DNA of 64,000 bases from UBA1141 sp963665155 (GCA_963665155.2 CAXXFI010000002.1:620001-684000); one strand, 5' to 3'; positions 38,676 to 47,937 are shown, counted from the stretch's first letter. The notes: generated from the letters alone by a model not told the origin. Translations and numbers: made by a program.

Positions 38676-38710
38676 AATAAAAAAGCCGCCCAACGGGCGG
38701 CTTTTTTATT
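38676..38710 (-). terminator. Rho-independent terminator of the zinc-ribbon gene
   Basis: AATAAAAAAGCCGCCC, loop AAC, and the exact complement GGGCGGCTTTTTTATT form a 16-bp stem with T-runs on both strands. It lies 14 bp downstream of the leftward gene stop at 38725. Confidence 0.92.
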
Positions 38711-38724
38711 AAGGTTGCTTGTGA

Positions 38725-39015
38725 CTACCGTCTCATTTGACTGAAACAGTCGCTGCAGTAAACTGGCTTGTCACCGGTGGGCCGGAAAGGCACCGTGGTG
38801 TCAATACCGCACTGGGCGCAAACCACCGGGTGCATCTCGCGCGGTCCGCCGCCGAAGCCTCCCCGGTCCTGGTTCCTGCGAGCGCTACGGCAAGCCGGAC
38901 ATCGGCTTGGCTCGTTGGTAAACCCCTTCTCTGCAAAGAACTCCTGCTCACCAGTCGTGAACACGAAACTCTGCCCGCAATCCCTACACGTTAGATTCTT
39001 GTCTGAAATCGCCAT
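38725..39015 (-). CDS. CxxC zinc-ribbon protein (cold-shock/CxxCxxF type)
   Basis: 96 aa. LTCRDCGQSFVFTTGEQEF is the hallmark of a widespread zinc-ribbon family with FT.GEQ.F. A second pair CPACR, a glycine-arginine-rich linker (NQDRGGFGGGPRE), and a third ribbon CAQCGIDT...YCSDCF follow. The linker suggests RNA binding. Such proteins are abundant in Chloroflexota and of unknown role. A strong terminator follows and a leader of about 100 bp with a hairpin precedes it. Confidence 0.85.
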   Translation of the reverse strand: MAISDKNLTCRDCGQSFVFTTGEQEFFAEKGFTNEPSRCPACRSARRNQDRGGFGGGPREMHPVVCAQCGIDTTVPFRPTGDKPVYCSDCFSQMRR

Positions 39016-39545
39016 CTTGGACGACCTCCATAATATATTTGGCTTAGTCCAGGCCGTCCAAAGAGACCCTAACTTCTACCTGATCTAATTATACCAAATT
39101 AGATTGGTGTTCGTGAAGCACCAATCTGGGACAAAAATCCCTGGTCGTTTTAGGGTAGGCCCGACATGGCGGTAGTCTAGCACACAAAACAGCGATATGC
39201 AGCATTTATGGCATCAATTTCCTAAAATTGCCCCCTCTTCGCCGATAAGAGCGATTTGCCCGCAGTTTGCCAGGGTATGCCCAATTCAACTATCGGCCCT
39301 AATTTGCAGGCCTGGCCAACGAATCAACGATAATTCGCCCAAATTCTTCCTCAGATCTGGCACAAACTAGGTCGTTCGCGGTATTTTATCTTGACTCCGA
39401 GAGAAATGTTTTCTTTGTTACGCTACGTGAAGCATGGTGTCAGGAAGCATGGTGGGTTCGTGATATGCTTTGGCCCAGAATCCGAGGTGCTTTAGCAATA
39501 TGCCGACCAGAGGAACGAAGTTCATATAATTTCAGGTAACGAATA
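39016..39545. other. Divergent intergenic region with a hairpin
   Basis: About 530 bp separates the leftward zinc ribbon from the rightward enolase-type gene. A 9-bp hairpin AGATTGGTG/CACCAATCT with loop TTCGTGAAG lies at 39101-39127. No gene seen; it should hold both promoters. AAGGAACG-like and TGAAGCATGGTGTCAGGAAG repeat text near 39430-39460 is a short duplication. Confidence 0.5.
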
Positions 39546-40664
39546 ATGAAGATAACCGGGGTTACTAGCGAGGTTTTCGAGTGGGAGCGACCAGGCATCT
39601 GGAATGGCGGCCATTTCTACGGCCCCGGCAGGCTCCATAAGGTAACTGTAGAAACCGATGAAGGGATAACCGGTTACGGTTGGAACGGTGGTACCGCCGC
39701 CGAAAAACCATTGAACCTTTACCCAGGCTACGTCGACTACTTTCGACCGTTGCTGATCGGTCGAGACCCGATGGACACTCGCTCAATAGCTACGGACTTG
39801 GGCGAGAAGCTGATCAAGATCCTGGGCCCGGGCGGGATCAACACCCATGTCTTGGCAGCAATCAACATTGCGTGTTGGGACATCAAGGGCAAGGCGTTGG
39901 ATAAATCTATCCACCAACTTCTGGGCGGTGCGCAAACTCGGATACGCACCTACATCGCTGGCGGTTACTACGCCGAAGGCAAAGGGCTGGAGGAGCTACA
40001 AGAGGAAGTGCGGTTCAACGTAGAGGAGATGCACGCCTCTGCCGTGAAGATCAAAATTGGCGACCCCGTCGTCGGGTTGTACGGCGACATGCGGCGAGTA
40101 GAAGCCTCTTGTCAAGCCATAGGTGATGACGTGACTTTAATGGTCGACGCCAACTGCGCCTTGGACCTGGAAACCTCTCTGGAGTTCGCCAAACTTCTGC
40201 CGGACTACAATGTCTATTGGTTCGAGGAGCCTTTGCCCATCCACGATTACGAGGGCCATCGCAAGCTGGCCCAGGAATCTGAAGTAAAGATCGCCACCGG
40301 TGAAAACGGGTACCACCTGGCCCACTTCAAAACGTTGCTCGACCACAAAGGCGCATCAATTTTGAATGTGGATATCGCAGTTTGCCCAGGCTATGACGTG
40401 GCGATGGATATTGCGGAATTGGCTGCCCAACGTGGAGTGTCCATAGCCCCCCACGGTTGCCAGGAGCTTCAACTGCCATTGGCCGCAGGAATCCTCCACG
40501 GCGAATTTCTGGAGTATTACCCGGTGGCAGTGGACCCTCTGCGGGCCGAGATGTTCCAGCCGGTTCTAAAACCCGACGCCGACGGGTTCGTCACCGTGCC
40601 GGATAGGCCTGGCATCGGCTTCGAACTGAATATGGAACTGTTGAACAGGTACCGCATTGCCTGA
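39546..40664 (+). CDS. Mandelate racemase/muconate lactonizing enzyme family (enolase superfamily)
   Basis: 372 aa with intact chemistry: Lys168-x-Lys170 (VKIKIG), metal ligands Asp201 (DAN), Glu227 (FEEP) and Glu253 (TGEN), and general base His303 (APHG) with Asp276. This is the mandelate racemase-type pattern, so a sugar-acid dehydratase or racemase is likely. The N-terminal capping domain includes WNGGHFYGPGRLHKV. It is the first gene of a pair with a GNAT gene 22 bp downstream. Confidence 0.9.
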   Translation: MKITGVTSEVFEWERPGIWNGGHFYGPGRLHKVTVETDEGITGYGWNGGTAAEKPLNLYPGYVDYFRPLLIGRDPMDTRSIATDLGEKLIKILGPGGINTHVLAAINIACWDIKGKALDKSIHQLLGGAQTRIRTYIAGGYYAEGKGLEELQEEVRFNVEEMHASAVKIKIGDPVVGLYGDMRRVEASCQAIGDDVTLMVDANCALDLETSLEFAKLLPDYNVYWFEEPLPIHDYEGHRKLAQESEVKIATGENGYHLAHFKTLLDHKGASILNVDIAVCPGYDVAMDIAELAAQRGVSIAPHGCQELQLPLAAGILHGEFLEYYPVAVDPLRAEMFQPVLKPDADGFVTVPDRPGIGFELNMELLNRYRIA

Positions 40665-40686
40665 ATCCGGGGAGATCGTAACTAAT

Positions 40687-41193
40687 ATGAGTCGACCCCT
40701 CCAATTTCGCATCAAGCCAGCCCTGATCGACGATACCCCAGTGGTGCTGCGGTTTATTAAAGGGTTGGCCGAATACGAAGGACTGGAGCATGAGGTTGTC
40801 GCCACCGAAGAAGGCTTGCGCAAGGCAATGTTTGGACCCAGACCCAGCGCCGAAGCAATAATCGGGTACAGCGGGGAAGACCCAGTTGGTTTGGCGCTCT
40901 TCTTTCAAACCTTTTCCACGTTCCTGGGGTCCGCGAGTTTATACCTGGAAGATTTATTCGTATTGCCGGAATGGCGGGGCAAAGGATTGGGCCGACAATT
41001 GTTGAGTCACCTGGCCCAGATTGCATTGGACCGCGATTGTGGGCGTTTGGAGTGGTCTGTGCTCGATTGGAACGAGCCGTCAATCCGTTTCTACCGGGGC
41101 CTTGGCGCCGTTGCGAAGGATGAGTGGACGATTTACCGGCTGAGCGGCGAGGCTTTGGAAAGACTCGGCGGCGAGAATGCTGCGGGCCGCTAA
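40687..41193 (+). CDS. GNAT-family N-acetyltransferase
   Basis: 168 aa from ATG 40687. FRIKPALIDDTPVVLRFIKGLAEYE and the acetyl-CoA motif VLPEWRGKGLGRQLLSHLA (R/Q-x-x-G-x-G) plus WNEPSIRFYRGLGA identify the diamine acetyltransferase-like branch. It begins 22 bp after the enolase-type gene. A terminator-like hairpin at 41321 ends the unit. Substrate unknown; polyamines or aminoacyl compounds are typical. Confidence 0.85.
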   Translation: MSRPLQFRIKPALIDDTPVVLRFIKGLAEYEGLEHEVVATEEGLRKAMFGPRPSAEAIIGYSGEDPVGLALFFQTFSTFLGSASLYLEDLFVLPEWRGKGLGRQLLSHLAQIALDRDCGRLEWSVLDWNEPSIRFYRGLGAVAKDEWTIYRLSGEALERLGGENAAGR

Positions 41194-41320
41194 TCATTGA
41201 ACAGACATCGGCTATACATCTATGATCAAACATAGGTGATCAAGGATTAGTGATCGAGCATTAGTCTTGGAAATTTCTGGCATACGGGGTCACTTCTCCC
41301 CACATTCCCCTGGATAAAAT

Positions 41321-41352
41321 GGGCACAGAGGCGAAAATCCCTCTCTGTGCCC
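41321..41352 (+). terminator. Hairpin terminator after GNAT
   Basis: GGGCACAGAG (41321-41330) pairs with CTCTGTGCCC (41343-41352). The loop is 12 nt. A T-poor tail makes it a moderate candidate. Confidence 0.5.
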
Positions 41353-41446
41353 GCTGCTTGTTAGATTCGTTACTTTTTACAGGCCAAGAGATCATAGCCG
41401 TTCTTGACTAGAAGTCTCGTTACAAATTATCCAGGGAATTCACGTA

Positions 41447-42703
41447 TTGGCAATCAGTAAAAAACTAACCTCAAAAAAACTGAAATCTGGCTTGATCCGG
41501 GCAACCTATCCTTTGTCCGTTCTACGTTGGCGCAATTTCGCCTTGCTATGGTCATCCTCCACCTTGGTATTCATGGGCTCACAGATGGAGTTCGTGGTGC
41601 TGGCGTGGTTTGTCCTAACCTTGACCGACTCCCCGTTCTTGGTAGGGTTGATCTCGGCAGCCCGAATGGCCCTCAACTTCCTGGCACTCTTTGCTGGCGC
41701 CCTAGTCGACCGATTGCCCCGTCACAAGTTGCTGGCAGCCACTGAATTTACTATGGGCATCATCGGATTAGTGATGATCGGCCTCATCGTGAGTGGCTTG
41801 CTTGAAGTTTGGCACATTTTCGCCGCAACCGTGATCGCTGGCATGGTGCGCATGTTTCAGATGCCATCTTCTCAATCTATGGTGGCCGACATTCTGCCTG
41901 CGGATAAGATTTCAAACGGCGTTGCCTTCACTACCGTGGGAATGAACATCGGCATGATCGTGGGGCCCCTCCTAGGCGGAATATTGTTTAAGACCGTCGG
42001 TCCGGAGGGGGCTTACGTCGCGGTCGTATCCTTATATGGCATCAGCGCGTTATTCGCTCTCTTTATCAGGGCACCCCAAAGCAGAGCCGCGGCTCTGGGA
42101 CAAACCGTATTTGAATCCGTTGTCCAAGGTTTGAAGTACGTGAAGGGAGAGCAGGTGCTTTGGGGCGTTTTGATGATGTCGGTGATGGTAAATCTCGCTG
42201 GCTGGACCTTCCACACCGCATTGATGCCCATCTTTGCCAAGGACGAATTGGACACAGACTCGGCTGGCCTAGGGCTACTCCTGTTCGTGTTCGGGGTAGG
42301 CGCATTTATTGGGTCGGCGATTTGGGCATCGATTCCCAACGTCCGAAATGCCGGTAAACTGCTAATAGGGGTTGCGATTTTCTGGCACGTCACCATTATA
42401 TTGTTTGCCGCTTCCAACAATTTTTACCTGTCGATGGGGATTTTGGCGTTAACCGGAATGGCCCACGCATCTACGCAAGTGTTTATGCTCACGCTGTTGT
42501 TGAGAACAGCCAAGGCCGAATTTCGGGGCCGTGTCATGGGCCTGCAGGTGCTGGCAATCTACGCTTTCAGCTTTGGCAGCGTGGGAGCAGGGGCCATGGC
42601 CGGGCTTTGGGGCGCGCCTTGGGCTGCCAACATAGTCGGCTCGGCGGGGATTGTCTTGCTGGTAATCTTGGCTATTTTAACGCCCAAGCTACGTCGGGCT
42701 TAG
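41447..42703 (+). CDS. MFS transporter (EntS/drug efflux-like)
   Basis: 418 aa with 12 predicted membrane helices. After LRWRNFALLWSSSTLVFMGSQMEF come the MFS motif A-like GALVDRLPRHKLL, PSSQSMVADILPADKISNGVA and SRAAALG, as in the DHA/EntS-type exporters. The start is TTG 41447; a promoter-like TTGACT at 41404 suggests a very short leader. It stands alone. The substrate is not inferable. Confidence 0.85.
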   Translation: MAISKKLTSKKLKSGLIRATYPLSVLRWRNFALLWSSSTLVFMGSQMEFVVLAWFVLTLTDSPFLVGLISAARMALNFLALFAGALVDRLPRHKLLAATEFTMGIIGLVMIGLIVSGLLEVWHIFAATVIAGMVRMFQMPSSQSMVADILPADKISNGVAFTTVGMNIGMIVGPLLGGILFKTVGPEGAYVAVVSLYGISALFALFIRAPQSRAAALGQTVFESVVQGLKYVKGEQVLWGVLMMSVMVNLAGWTFHTALMPIFAKDELDTDSAGLGLLLFVFGVGAFIGSAIWASIPNVRNAGKLLIGVAIFWHVTIILFAASNNFYLSMGILALTGMAHASTQVFMLTLLLRTAKAEFRGRVMGLQVLAIYAFSFGSVGAGAMAGLWGAPWAANIVGSAGIVLLVILAILTPKLRRA

Positions 42704-42801
42704 ATGATGTTTGATTAGCTGATGAGGCTACAATTTTTACACTCGTCAGGGCAGTATCAAGAAACTTGCGGGTCGAGACGCTCTCTGGATACCGGCCTGC
42801 G

Positions 42802-42897
42802 AGTTTGTGAATGTATAGCCAGGAAACCACATAGGTGACCGATTTCGTGCCTGAGTGTCGGCGTAATTTGTCTCTAAATAGGATTAATTCACAAACT
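42802..42897. mobile_element. 96-bp MITE inside a palindromic repeat
   Basis: AGTTTGTGAAT and its inverted copy ATTCACAAACT form the ends, and the 6-bp target CCTGCG is duplicated at 42796-42801 and 42898-42903. Removing the element gives CCGGC CTGC GCCGG, the same palindrome type as R1 near 2541, with matching CTCTCTGGAT flank. There is no coding capacity. Confidence 0.8.
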
Positions 42898-42995
42898 CCT
42901 GCGCCGGAATGACGAAGTTCTATCCGCTACCCAATGTTCGCCACTTCATTTTTACGCGAATAACTTTAAGCCATGCCAAATAGGAGGCAAACTTA

Positions 42996-44393
42996 ATGAC
43001 AAGTAGAGTCCCGGAAACCGGCGACAAACCCGATGCCATACTCCCCTTGGTGCGCCACACCTTGGCAAGCCGTTATGAAGACCTCTCCTCCCGAGCCGTG
43101 CAGGCAACCAAGACTTTTATCCTTGATTCGTTTGGCGTAATCATCGCCGGGTCGTTAGCTCCCGGTGTGCCCCAGACTCTTCAGGTGTTTAAGGGATGGG
43201 GAGGCGAACAAGAGAGCACGGTCCTCGTCTCCGGGGATAAATTACCGTCGCCATCCGCTGCTATGATGAACAGCTTCATGCTGCACAATCAGGAGTATGA
43301 TTGTGTTCACGACCTAGCCGTGCTACATCCCTTCACCACCGCGCTGCCGGTGGCTTTGGCGGTGGCCGAGGCCAAGGGAGGCGTAACCGGCCGGGAGCTT
43401 TTGACCGCCGTTGCCCTGGGTGTGGACGTATCCTGCTCCATCGGCATTTCCTCCAGATCGCCTCTGTCATTCTTTCGACCGGGCACTGCGGGCGCTTTCG
43501 GCGCAACAGCGGCTGGCGGAAAGATCGCTGGCATGGACGAAAATACCCTGGGCAACGCCATGGGAGTGGTTTACAGCCAGATATGCGGCACGCTACAACC
43601 CCATCACGAGGGAGCCTTGGTGATTTCCATGCAGACCGGCTTCAACGCAAGGGCTGCCGCCACAGCAATCGCCCTGGCCGCAGAGGGAATAATCGGAGCT
43701 TCGGGGGTGCTGGAAGGGCGGTACGGCTACTTCCGTCTATTTGAAGGCGAGTACGAAGTGGAGGACGTTCTGGCGAACTTGGGCGAAGTCTGGCAGGTGG
43801 AGAAAGTCGCCCATAAGCCATTTCCCTCCGGTCGGTTGACCCAGGGCGTGGTCGAGGCTGCCCTAACCTTGCAAAAGAATTATGGTTTTACCGCTGAAGA
43901 CGTAGAGGAATGCGAGGCCTTGGTTTCGCCCCTGGTCCAGCGATTGGTAGGCCGGCCTTTGGACCACGACGCCCCATCGGCCCAATATGCCAAGCTTTCC
44001 ATTCCTTTCGTGGTTGCCACCGCGTTGATCCGAAATATCGTTTTCATTACCGATTTTTGTGAAGACACACTGCGCGACCCAGCAGTTCACGACTTAGCAA
44101 GACGCATCCGGGTTAGCCGAGACCCAAACATTCAGGATGAAAACGCAATGGTCCCGGTAAGTCTACGAATCCGCCTCAAGAACGGCACAGTCCATGAACT
44201 AAGTCTGGATCAAGTGATGGGCCATCCGGATAAGCCCCTGACCAGAGAACAGCACCTTAGCAAATTTCAAAATTGTTGGGAAGTCGGGGCCAGGCATTTG
44301 CCAGCAGCCAACCAGCAACAACTTATAGACTTGGTTGACGGGCTGGAAGACGTGGCAACGGTCGAGGAAATCATCCGGCTGCTAGTGCCCTAG
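42996..44393 (+). CDS. MmgE/PrpD-family protein
   Basis: 465 aa, family-typical length. TRVPETGDK-like start, ATKTFILDSFGVIIAG, NSFMLHNQEYDCVHDLAVLHP (active-site region), GFNARAAATAIALAAEGIIGA and HKPFPSGRLTQGVVEAAL match the 2-methylcitrate dehydratase/cis-aconitate decarboxylase superfamily. AGGAGG precedes ATG 42996. Function within the family varies (dehydratase or decarboxylase); no methylcitrate genes are near. Confidence 0.9.
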   Translation: MTSRVPETGDKPDAILPLVRHTLASRYEDLSSRAVQATKTFILDSFGVIIAGSLAPGVPQTLQVFKGWGGEQESTVLVSGDKLPSPSAAMMNSFMLHNQEYDCVHDLAVLHPFTTALPVALAVAEAKGGVTGRELLTAVALGVDVSCSIGISSRSPLSFFRPGTAGAFGATAAGGKIAGMDENTLGNAMGVVYSQICGTLQPHHEGALVISMQTGFNARAAATAIALAAEGIIGASGVLEGRYGYFRLFEGEYEVEDVLANLGEVWQVEKVAHKPFPSGRLTQGVVEAALTLQKNYGFTAEDVEECEALVSPLVQRLVGRPLDHDAPSAQYAKLSIPFVVATALIRNIVFITDFCEDTLRDPAVHDLARRIRVSRDPNIQDENAMVPVSLRIRLKNGTVHELSLDQVMGHPDKPLTREQHLSKFQNCWEVGARHLPAANQQQLIDLVDGLEDVATVEEIIRLLVP

Positions 44394-44507
44394 TCTTGCG
44401 ACCAGGGGTCGAAATCTCCCGTTCGCCCTAACGAAGGTTACGCAAATTCACCTTTTAGGTTTACCTTGGAGCGTGAGTTGATTAGCGGTAGACGATGACG
44501 GCCTGGA

Positions 44508-44795
44508 TCAAGTACCCAACCTGTTTGCGAAACTAGTGGCGGCGACTTCCAAGTCTCTAGGAAATTCTTCAACGAAGCCCTGTAGCCTAGGGAGGTCATC
44601 CATCAACTCGTTAGTGGTTGAAAATATGTCCCGCGACAAATCGACTCTCTCACCACCACGTAACACTTCCCTAAGCTTGGCAATAGTTACCAAATCGCCA
44701 TTCAAGTAAGCGCCCCATTGGTATCTTTTTACCTTTTCAAGATACTCCACCGCTGCTGATTGAAGCCGATCATATCTATCGCCGATCTCCTGCAC
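44508..44795 (-). CDS. Unknown protein, paralogue of the C-terminus of the next gene
   Basis: 95 aa, not recognised. It aligns throughout with the last about 85 residues of the protein at 44918-45775: RYDRLQSAAVEYLEKVKRY against RYEELQKATVEYFRRTIAY, then GDLVTIAKLREVLRGGE against GWTAIARIQAAERGGE. Either a free-standing domain duplication or a 3' remnant. Helical, no enzyme motif. Confidence 0.5.
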   Translation of the reverse strand: MQEIGDRYDRLQSAAVEYLEKVKRYQWGAYLNGDLVTIAKLREVLRGGERVDLSRDIFSTTNELMDDLPRLQGFVEEFPRDLEVAATSFANRLGT

Positions 44796-44917
44796 CTGCT
44801 CTGGGACATACCGATATCTGCCTAACTGGTATAGTCAACGGATAATCCTGAGCCTGGCCTAGAGAAGCCCAAGTCGACCCCAACAGGCCTTATATCTTGG
44901 TAATATCCAGAGCTTAC

Positions 44918-45775
44918 CTATTCCCGACCGACCGCATATAATTGCAAATCCTTCTTGAATTCTTCAACCTTGCCCCGTAGCGTTGGCGCTTCGGACATTA
45001 GCGAGTAGCTGGGGGCAATGGCTGGGTGTTTGGAGTTAACTATCTCACCTCCCCTCTCAGCCGCCTGAATTCGGGCGATGGCAGTCCAACCTTGTGTAGC
45101 TACTCCGCAGTTATACGCGATGGTCCGTCTAAAGTATTCCACAGTCGCCTTTTGTAGTTCCTCGTATCGCTCGGCGAACACCGTCCCGTGTTTACTATCA
45201 AGAAACCCAATCGCAGTCTGGAGTTGAGCTTCCTCAGCTTCAGTGAACCACACTCTAACTACAACTAAAATTTGTGTTGAAACCCGTCGGCCCCTCCCGT
45301 GGCGGACCGATCTTTCTTCCATGGCCTGTGTCCAAAAAAATTGGCGTCCTGCTATTTCGGTCGCGCGAAATCCTGGCCCTCCTTCCAGGGAATAGATGGG
45401 TACCGCATCCGGCTCAGGCACCCACATACTTTCAGTCAGCTTGGAATCCTGGTAAACAATTGAGGAATATCCTGTATCGCTGGAGCCGTAATTCTTTGGT
45501 TCCTGCTTTGGCATACTTTCGGGGTGAATCAGCCGAAACTCCTCATAGTAACCCTTAACGTCGCTAACCGTCCGTTCTATCCAACCTGTTGAGGATTCCA
45601 ATTGGAATGAGGATCGTTTCGCGTCAAACCCCCGTCTCGCCGTCATCACCCTCTCGGCTGTCCGCCTACTTTTCTCATCTATGGCATCAATACCGTATTC
45701 CCAAACTTTGAAGCAGAACTCACGTGTAGCTTTTATCGTCGGCAAGTTCTTCCTCACTACGATAACCACGTTCAA
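44918..45775 (-). CDS. Unknown 285-aa protein
   Basis: No family recognised. The start is uncertain: TTG 45775 or a later GTG near 45767. A basic N-terminus (RRTAERVMTARRGFDAKR), a middle aromatic segment (GYSSIVYQDSKLTESMWVPEP), SLEGGPGFRATEIAGRQFFWTQ, a beta strand QILVVVRVWFT and a C-terminal helical domain shared with the upstream fragment. Helices dominate. It sits at the edge of an IS-rich accessory zone, 120 bp from the paralogous fragment, so it may be a transferred gene. Confidence 0.55.
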   Translation of the reverse strand: MNVVIVVRKNLPTIKATREFCFKVWEYGIDAIDEKSRRTAERVMTARRGFDAKRSSFQLESSTGWIERTVSDVKGYYEEFRLIHPESMPKQEPKNYGSSDTGYSSIVYQDSKLTESMWVPEPDAVPIYSLEGGPGFRATEIAGRQFFWTQAMEERSVRHGRGRRVSTQILVVVRVWFTEAEEAQLQTAIGFLDSKHGTVFAERYEELQKATVEYFRRTIAYNCGVATQGWTAIARIQAAERGGEIVNSKHPAIAPSYSLMSEAPTLRGKVEEFKKDLQLYAVGRE

Positions 45776-45846
45776 CGATCTGTAATTCCAGCCATAGCAT
45801 AAGGGTTCATTTATTCAATTGCACCTATTCATGGGTGCTGGCGTGG

Positions 45847-45888
45847 TAACTGGCGCTTCTGGCGTTGACCCCGCAGAAGCGCCAGTTA
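45847..45888. terminator. 15-bp perfect hairpin
   Basis: TAACTGGCGCTTCTG (45847-45861) and CAGAAGCGCCAGTTA (45874-45888) with a 12-nt loop, followed by TTATT. It lies between the leftward unknown gene and a rightward small ORF and could also be an attenuator or a site for a mobile element. Confidence 0.7.
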
Positions 45889-45901
45889 TTATTCTGAGTA
45901 C

Positions 45902-46081
45902 ATGAGGCGGAAGAAGATCGAGCGGAGAATGTCAGTCAGTTTAGAGGCCGGAGACAATCCGGACTCCAAACAGCGACTGGCAAAGGCTCTAGATTTGATA
46001 CTTCGAGCCTCCGCCACGCATATCGACAAAGAGGCTGACTACCTTCTTTCAAGTGACAGCGCAACAACTAAGAGCGACTAA
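45902..46081 (+). CDS. Small unknown protein (59 aa)
   Basis: ATG 45902 to TAA 46081. Basic start MRRKKIERRMSVSLEAGD, then a helix RLAKALDLILRASATH, then IDKEADYLLSS. It resembles short accessory proteins found with integrative elements, but I cannot name it. It lies 132 bp upstream of the primase-type fragment, on the same strand. The ribosome binding site is unclear. Confidence 0.35.
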   Translation: MRRKKIERRMSVSLEAGDNPDSKQRLAKALDLILRASATHIDKEADYLLSSDSATTKSD

Positions 46082-46213
46082 CTCGTAGAGACTGATTGGC
46101 AATCATTCCCTGATTATTCAGTGTAAGCATCAAGAATCGATTCCTGCCGACGTAGTAATCCAGACGTTGGGAATGGTGAGTGGAAGACTGGGCAAGGAGG
46201 ACAGGAGGTTATT

Positions 46214-46774
46214 ATGAATTATCCTACCACGGATTGGGTTCTCGAAGAAGCGCCACGGGTCGATGAATGTGTCGCGAACCGCAAAATCGTTACCAACAAG
46301 CGGTATTTTAGGGACATTGCAGACGACGCTTGGAACGTTATTCTGCGGTCCGCCGACGAGACTAGCATGTATCTACGAGGTCTCGACGCCGTAGAGCTTC
46401 TTCGAGACGCGAACGGTCGCATCGCTATCGTAAAAGTGACCCGAGAAGCACTCAGAGACACGCTGGATCGCGTTGCTGATTTTGTCAAGGAGAGTCAAGA
46501 TAAGTACGGAGTAACGATTTGGAGTCCAAACTCACCTCCGATTGCAGTTGTTTCCCACATGTTGGCTCACCTGCACCCTGAGATCCCAGTGCTTAAGGAT
46601 GTAGTTGAGGTGCCTGTATTTTCCTCAGGAGGGCAACTTCTTCAAAAGCAAGGGTATCATCGGTCGGCCAGAATTTATGTGGATTTGCCACAAGGGTTCC
46701 GAATGTCACCGGTTCCCAGGAATCCTAACTCTGACCATGTCGATAAAGCCCTCACTGATCTACTGGAACCCTGA
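46214..46774 (+). pseudogene. N-terminal part of a phage/ICE primase-associated protein, cut by IS3
   Basis: 186 aa open frame with AGGAGG before the ATG. The segment RYFRDIADDAWNVIL, then KVTREALRDTLDRVADFV, then HMLAHLHPEIPVLKDVVEVPVFSSGG followed by LLQKQGYHRSARIYVDLPQG matches N-terminal modules of DNA primase/helicase proteins in phages and integrative elements. The stop TGA is supplied by the left end of the IS3 element at 46772, so the downstream helicase part is missing. Remnant of a mobile element. Confidence 0.6.
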
Positions 46775-46846
46775 CCTTACCCCCGAGAACAGAAACAGTG
46801 GCAAAGAGAGTCCTCCGGGTAAAATAGGACATAGTAAGGAGGGCTC

Positions 46847-47113
46847 ATGGCACGGAAGAGGTACACAGAGGAGCAGATCATAGGGGTCCTGAACGAGGCA
46901 GAGGCAGGGGCCAAGACAGGGGAGCTGTGCCGCAGGCACGGCATGAGCGAAGGCACCTTCTACAAGTGGAAAGCCAAGTACGCCGGGCTGACGTTGAACG
47001 AGTTGAAGAGGCTAAGGTCCGTTGAGGAAGAGAACCGGCGCCTGAAGCAGATTGTGGCCCAGCAGGCGTTGGACAACTGGTCTCTGAAGGAGTTGCTGGC
47101 AAAAAACTTCTGA
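46847..47113 (+). CDS. IS3 OrfA (helix-turn-helix)
   Basis: 88 aa. MARKRYTEEQIIGVLNEAEAG is the classical InsC/IS407-type start, then a helix-turn-helix and leucine-zipper-like region VEEENRRLKQIVAQQALD. It ends at TGA 47113. The slippery heptamer A AAA AAC at 47101-47107 is in the correct phase for -1 frameshifting into OrfB, as in other IS3 elements. Confidence 0.9.
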   Translation: MARKRYTEEQIIGVLNEAEAGAKTGELCRRHGMSEGTFYKWKAKYAGLTLNELKRLRSVEEENRRLKQIVAQQALDNWSLKELLAKNF

Positions 47114-47121
47114 AGCCCAAG

Positions 47122-47937
47122 GTGAGGAAGATGGCAGCGGCATATGCCATAGAGAGTCTTGGGCTGAGTGAGAGGAGGGCCTGTCTGCTTACTGGTATCT
47201 CACCCTCGGTCTATCGGTACAAGTCGAAGCAGGGTGATGATGCTGTCCTGCGTCGCAGAATGCGTGAGCTGGCATGGGAGAGGAAGCGCTTTGGCAGTCC
47301 CAGGTTGCACATCATGCTGAAGAGAGAAGGCCTGGTGATCAATCACAAGCGTACAGAGCGCATCTACAGTGAAGAGGGGCTTGCGCTCAGGAAGAAGAGG
47401 AGGCGCAAAGGGGCGGCAGGGGTCCGGGAGACCATTCCATCTCCTGTACGTCCTAATCAGAGGTGGTCCATGGACTTTGTCTCTGATAGCACTGTGACCG
47501 GTCGGCGCTTCCGGGCATTGGCCATAGTGGACGACTATTCACGGGAGTGCCCAGCCATCGAGGTAGATACCTCTCTGGGAGGCGCCAGAGTGGTGGGAGT
47601 CCTGGAGAGACTGGGAGAGACACGGGGACTACCTGAGGTGATCACTGTGGACAACGGCCCGGAGTTCGCAAGCAAGGCCATGGATGAGTGGGCCTATCGG
47701 AGGGGCATCAAGTTAAGCTTTATACGTCCTGGCAAGCCGGTAGAGAACGCCTTTGCTGAGAGCTTCAACGGCCGACTACGCGACGAATGCTTGAACATCA
47801 ACTGGTTCATGAGTGTAAGGCATGCCAGGGAGATCATAGAGAACTGGCGGCAGGACTACAACGAGGTCAGGCCCCACAGTTCCCTGAAGGGTAAAACGCC
47901 CAAAGAGTTTGCTGGCTCTATGGCTGGACTCTACTAG
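47122..47937 (+). CDS. IS3 OrfB (DDE integrase)
   Basis: 271 aa, expressed mainly as an OrfAB fusion through -1 frameshifting. Catalytic triad region: WSMDFVSDSTV (D), VDNGPEFASK (D), NAFAESFNGRLRDECLN (E). HTH_21 region GLSERRACLLTG and ends DYNEVRPHSSLKGKTP. It looks intact. Confidence 0.9.
   Translation: MRKMAAAYAIESLGLSERRACLLTGISPSVYRYKSKQGDDAVLRRRMRELAWERKRFGSPRLHIMLKREGLVINHKRTERIYSEEGLALRKKRRRKGAAGVRETIPSPVRPNQRWSMDFVSDSTVTGRRFRALAIVDDYSRECPAIEVDTSLGGARVVGVLERLGETRGLPEVITVDNGPEFASKAMDEWAYRRGIKLSFIRPGKPVENAFAESFNGRLRDECLNINWFMSVRHAREIIENWRQDYNEVRPHSSLKGKTPKEFAGSMAGLY

Larger units (their letters stand above)
38243..38724. other. Intergenic region with 16-bp repeats
   Basis: No gene was found in about 480 bp between the start of the peroxidase cluster (leftward) and the 3' end of the zinc-ribbon gene. 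It contains the repeat at 38550-38594, the terminator at 38676 and a promoter-like AT-rich stretch near 38535. Confidence 0.5.
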
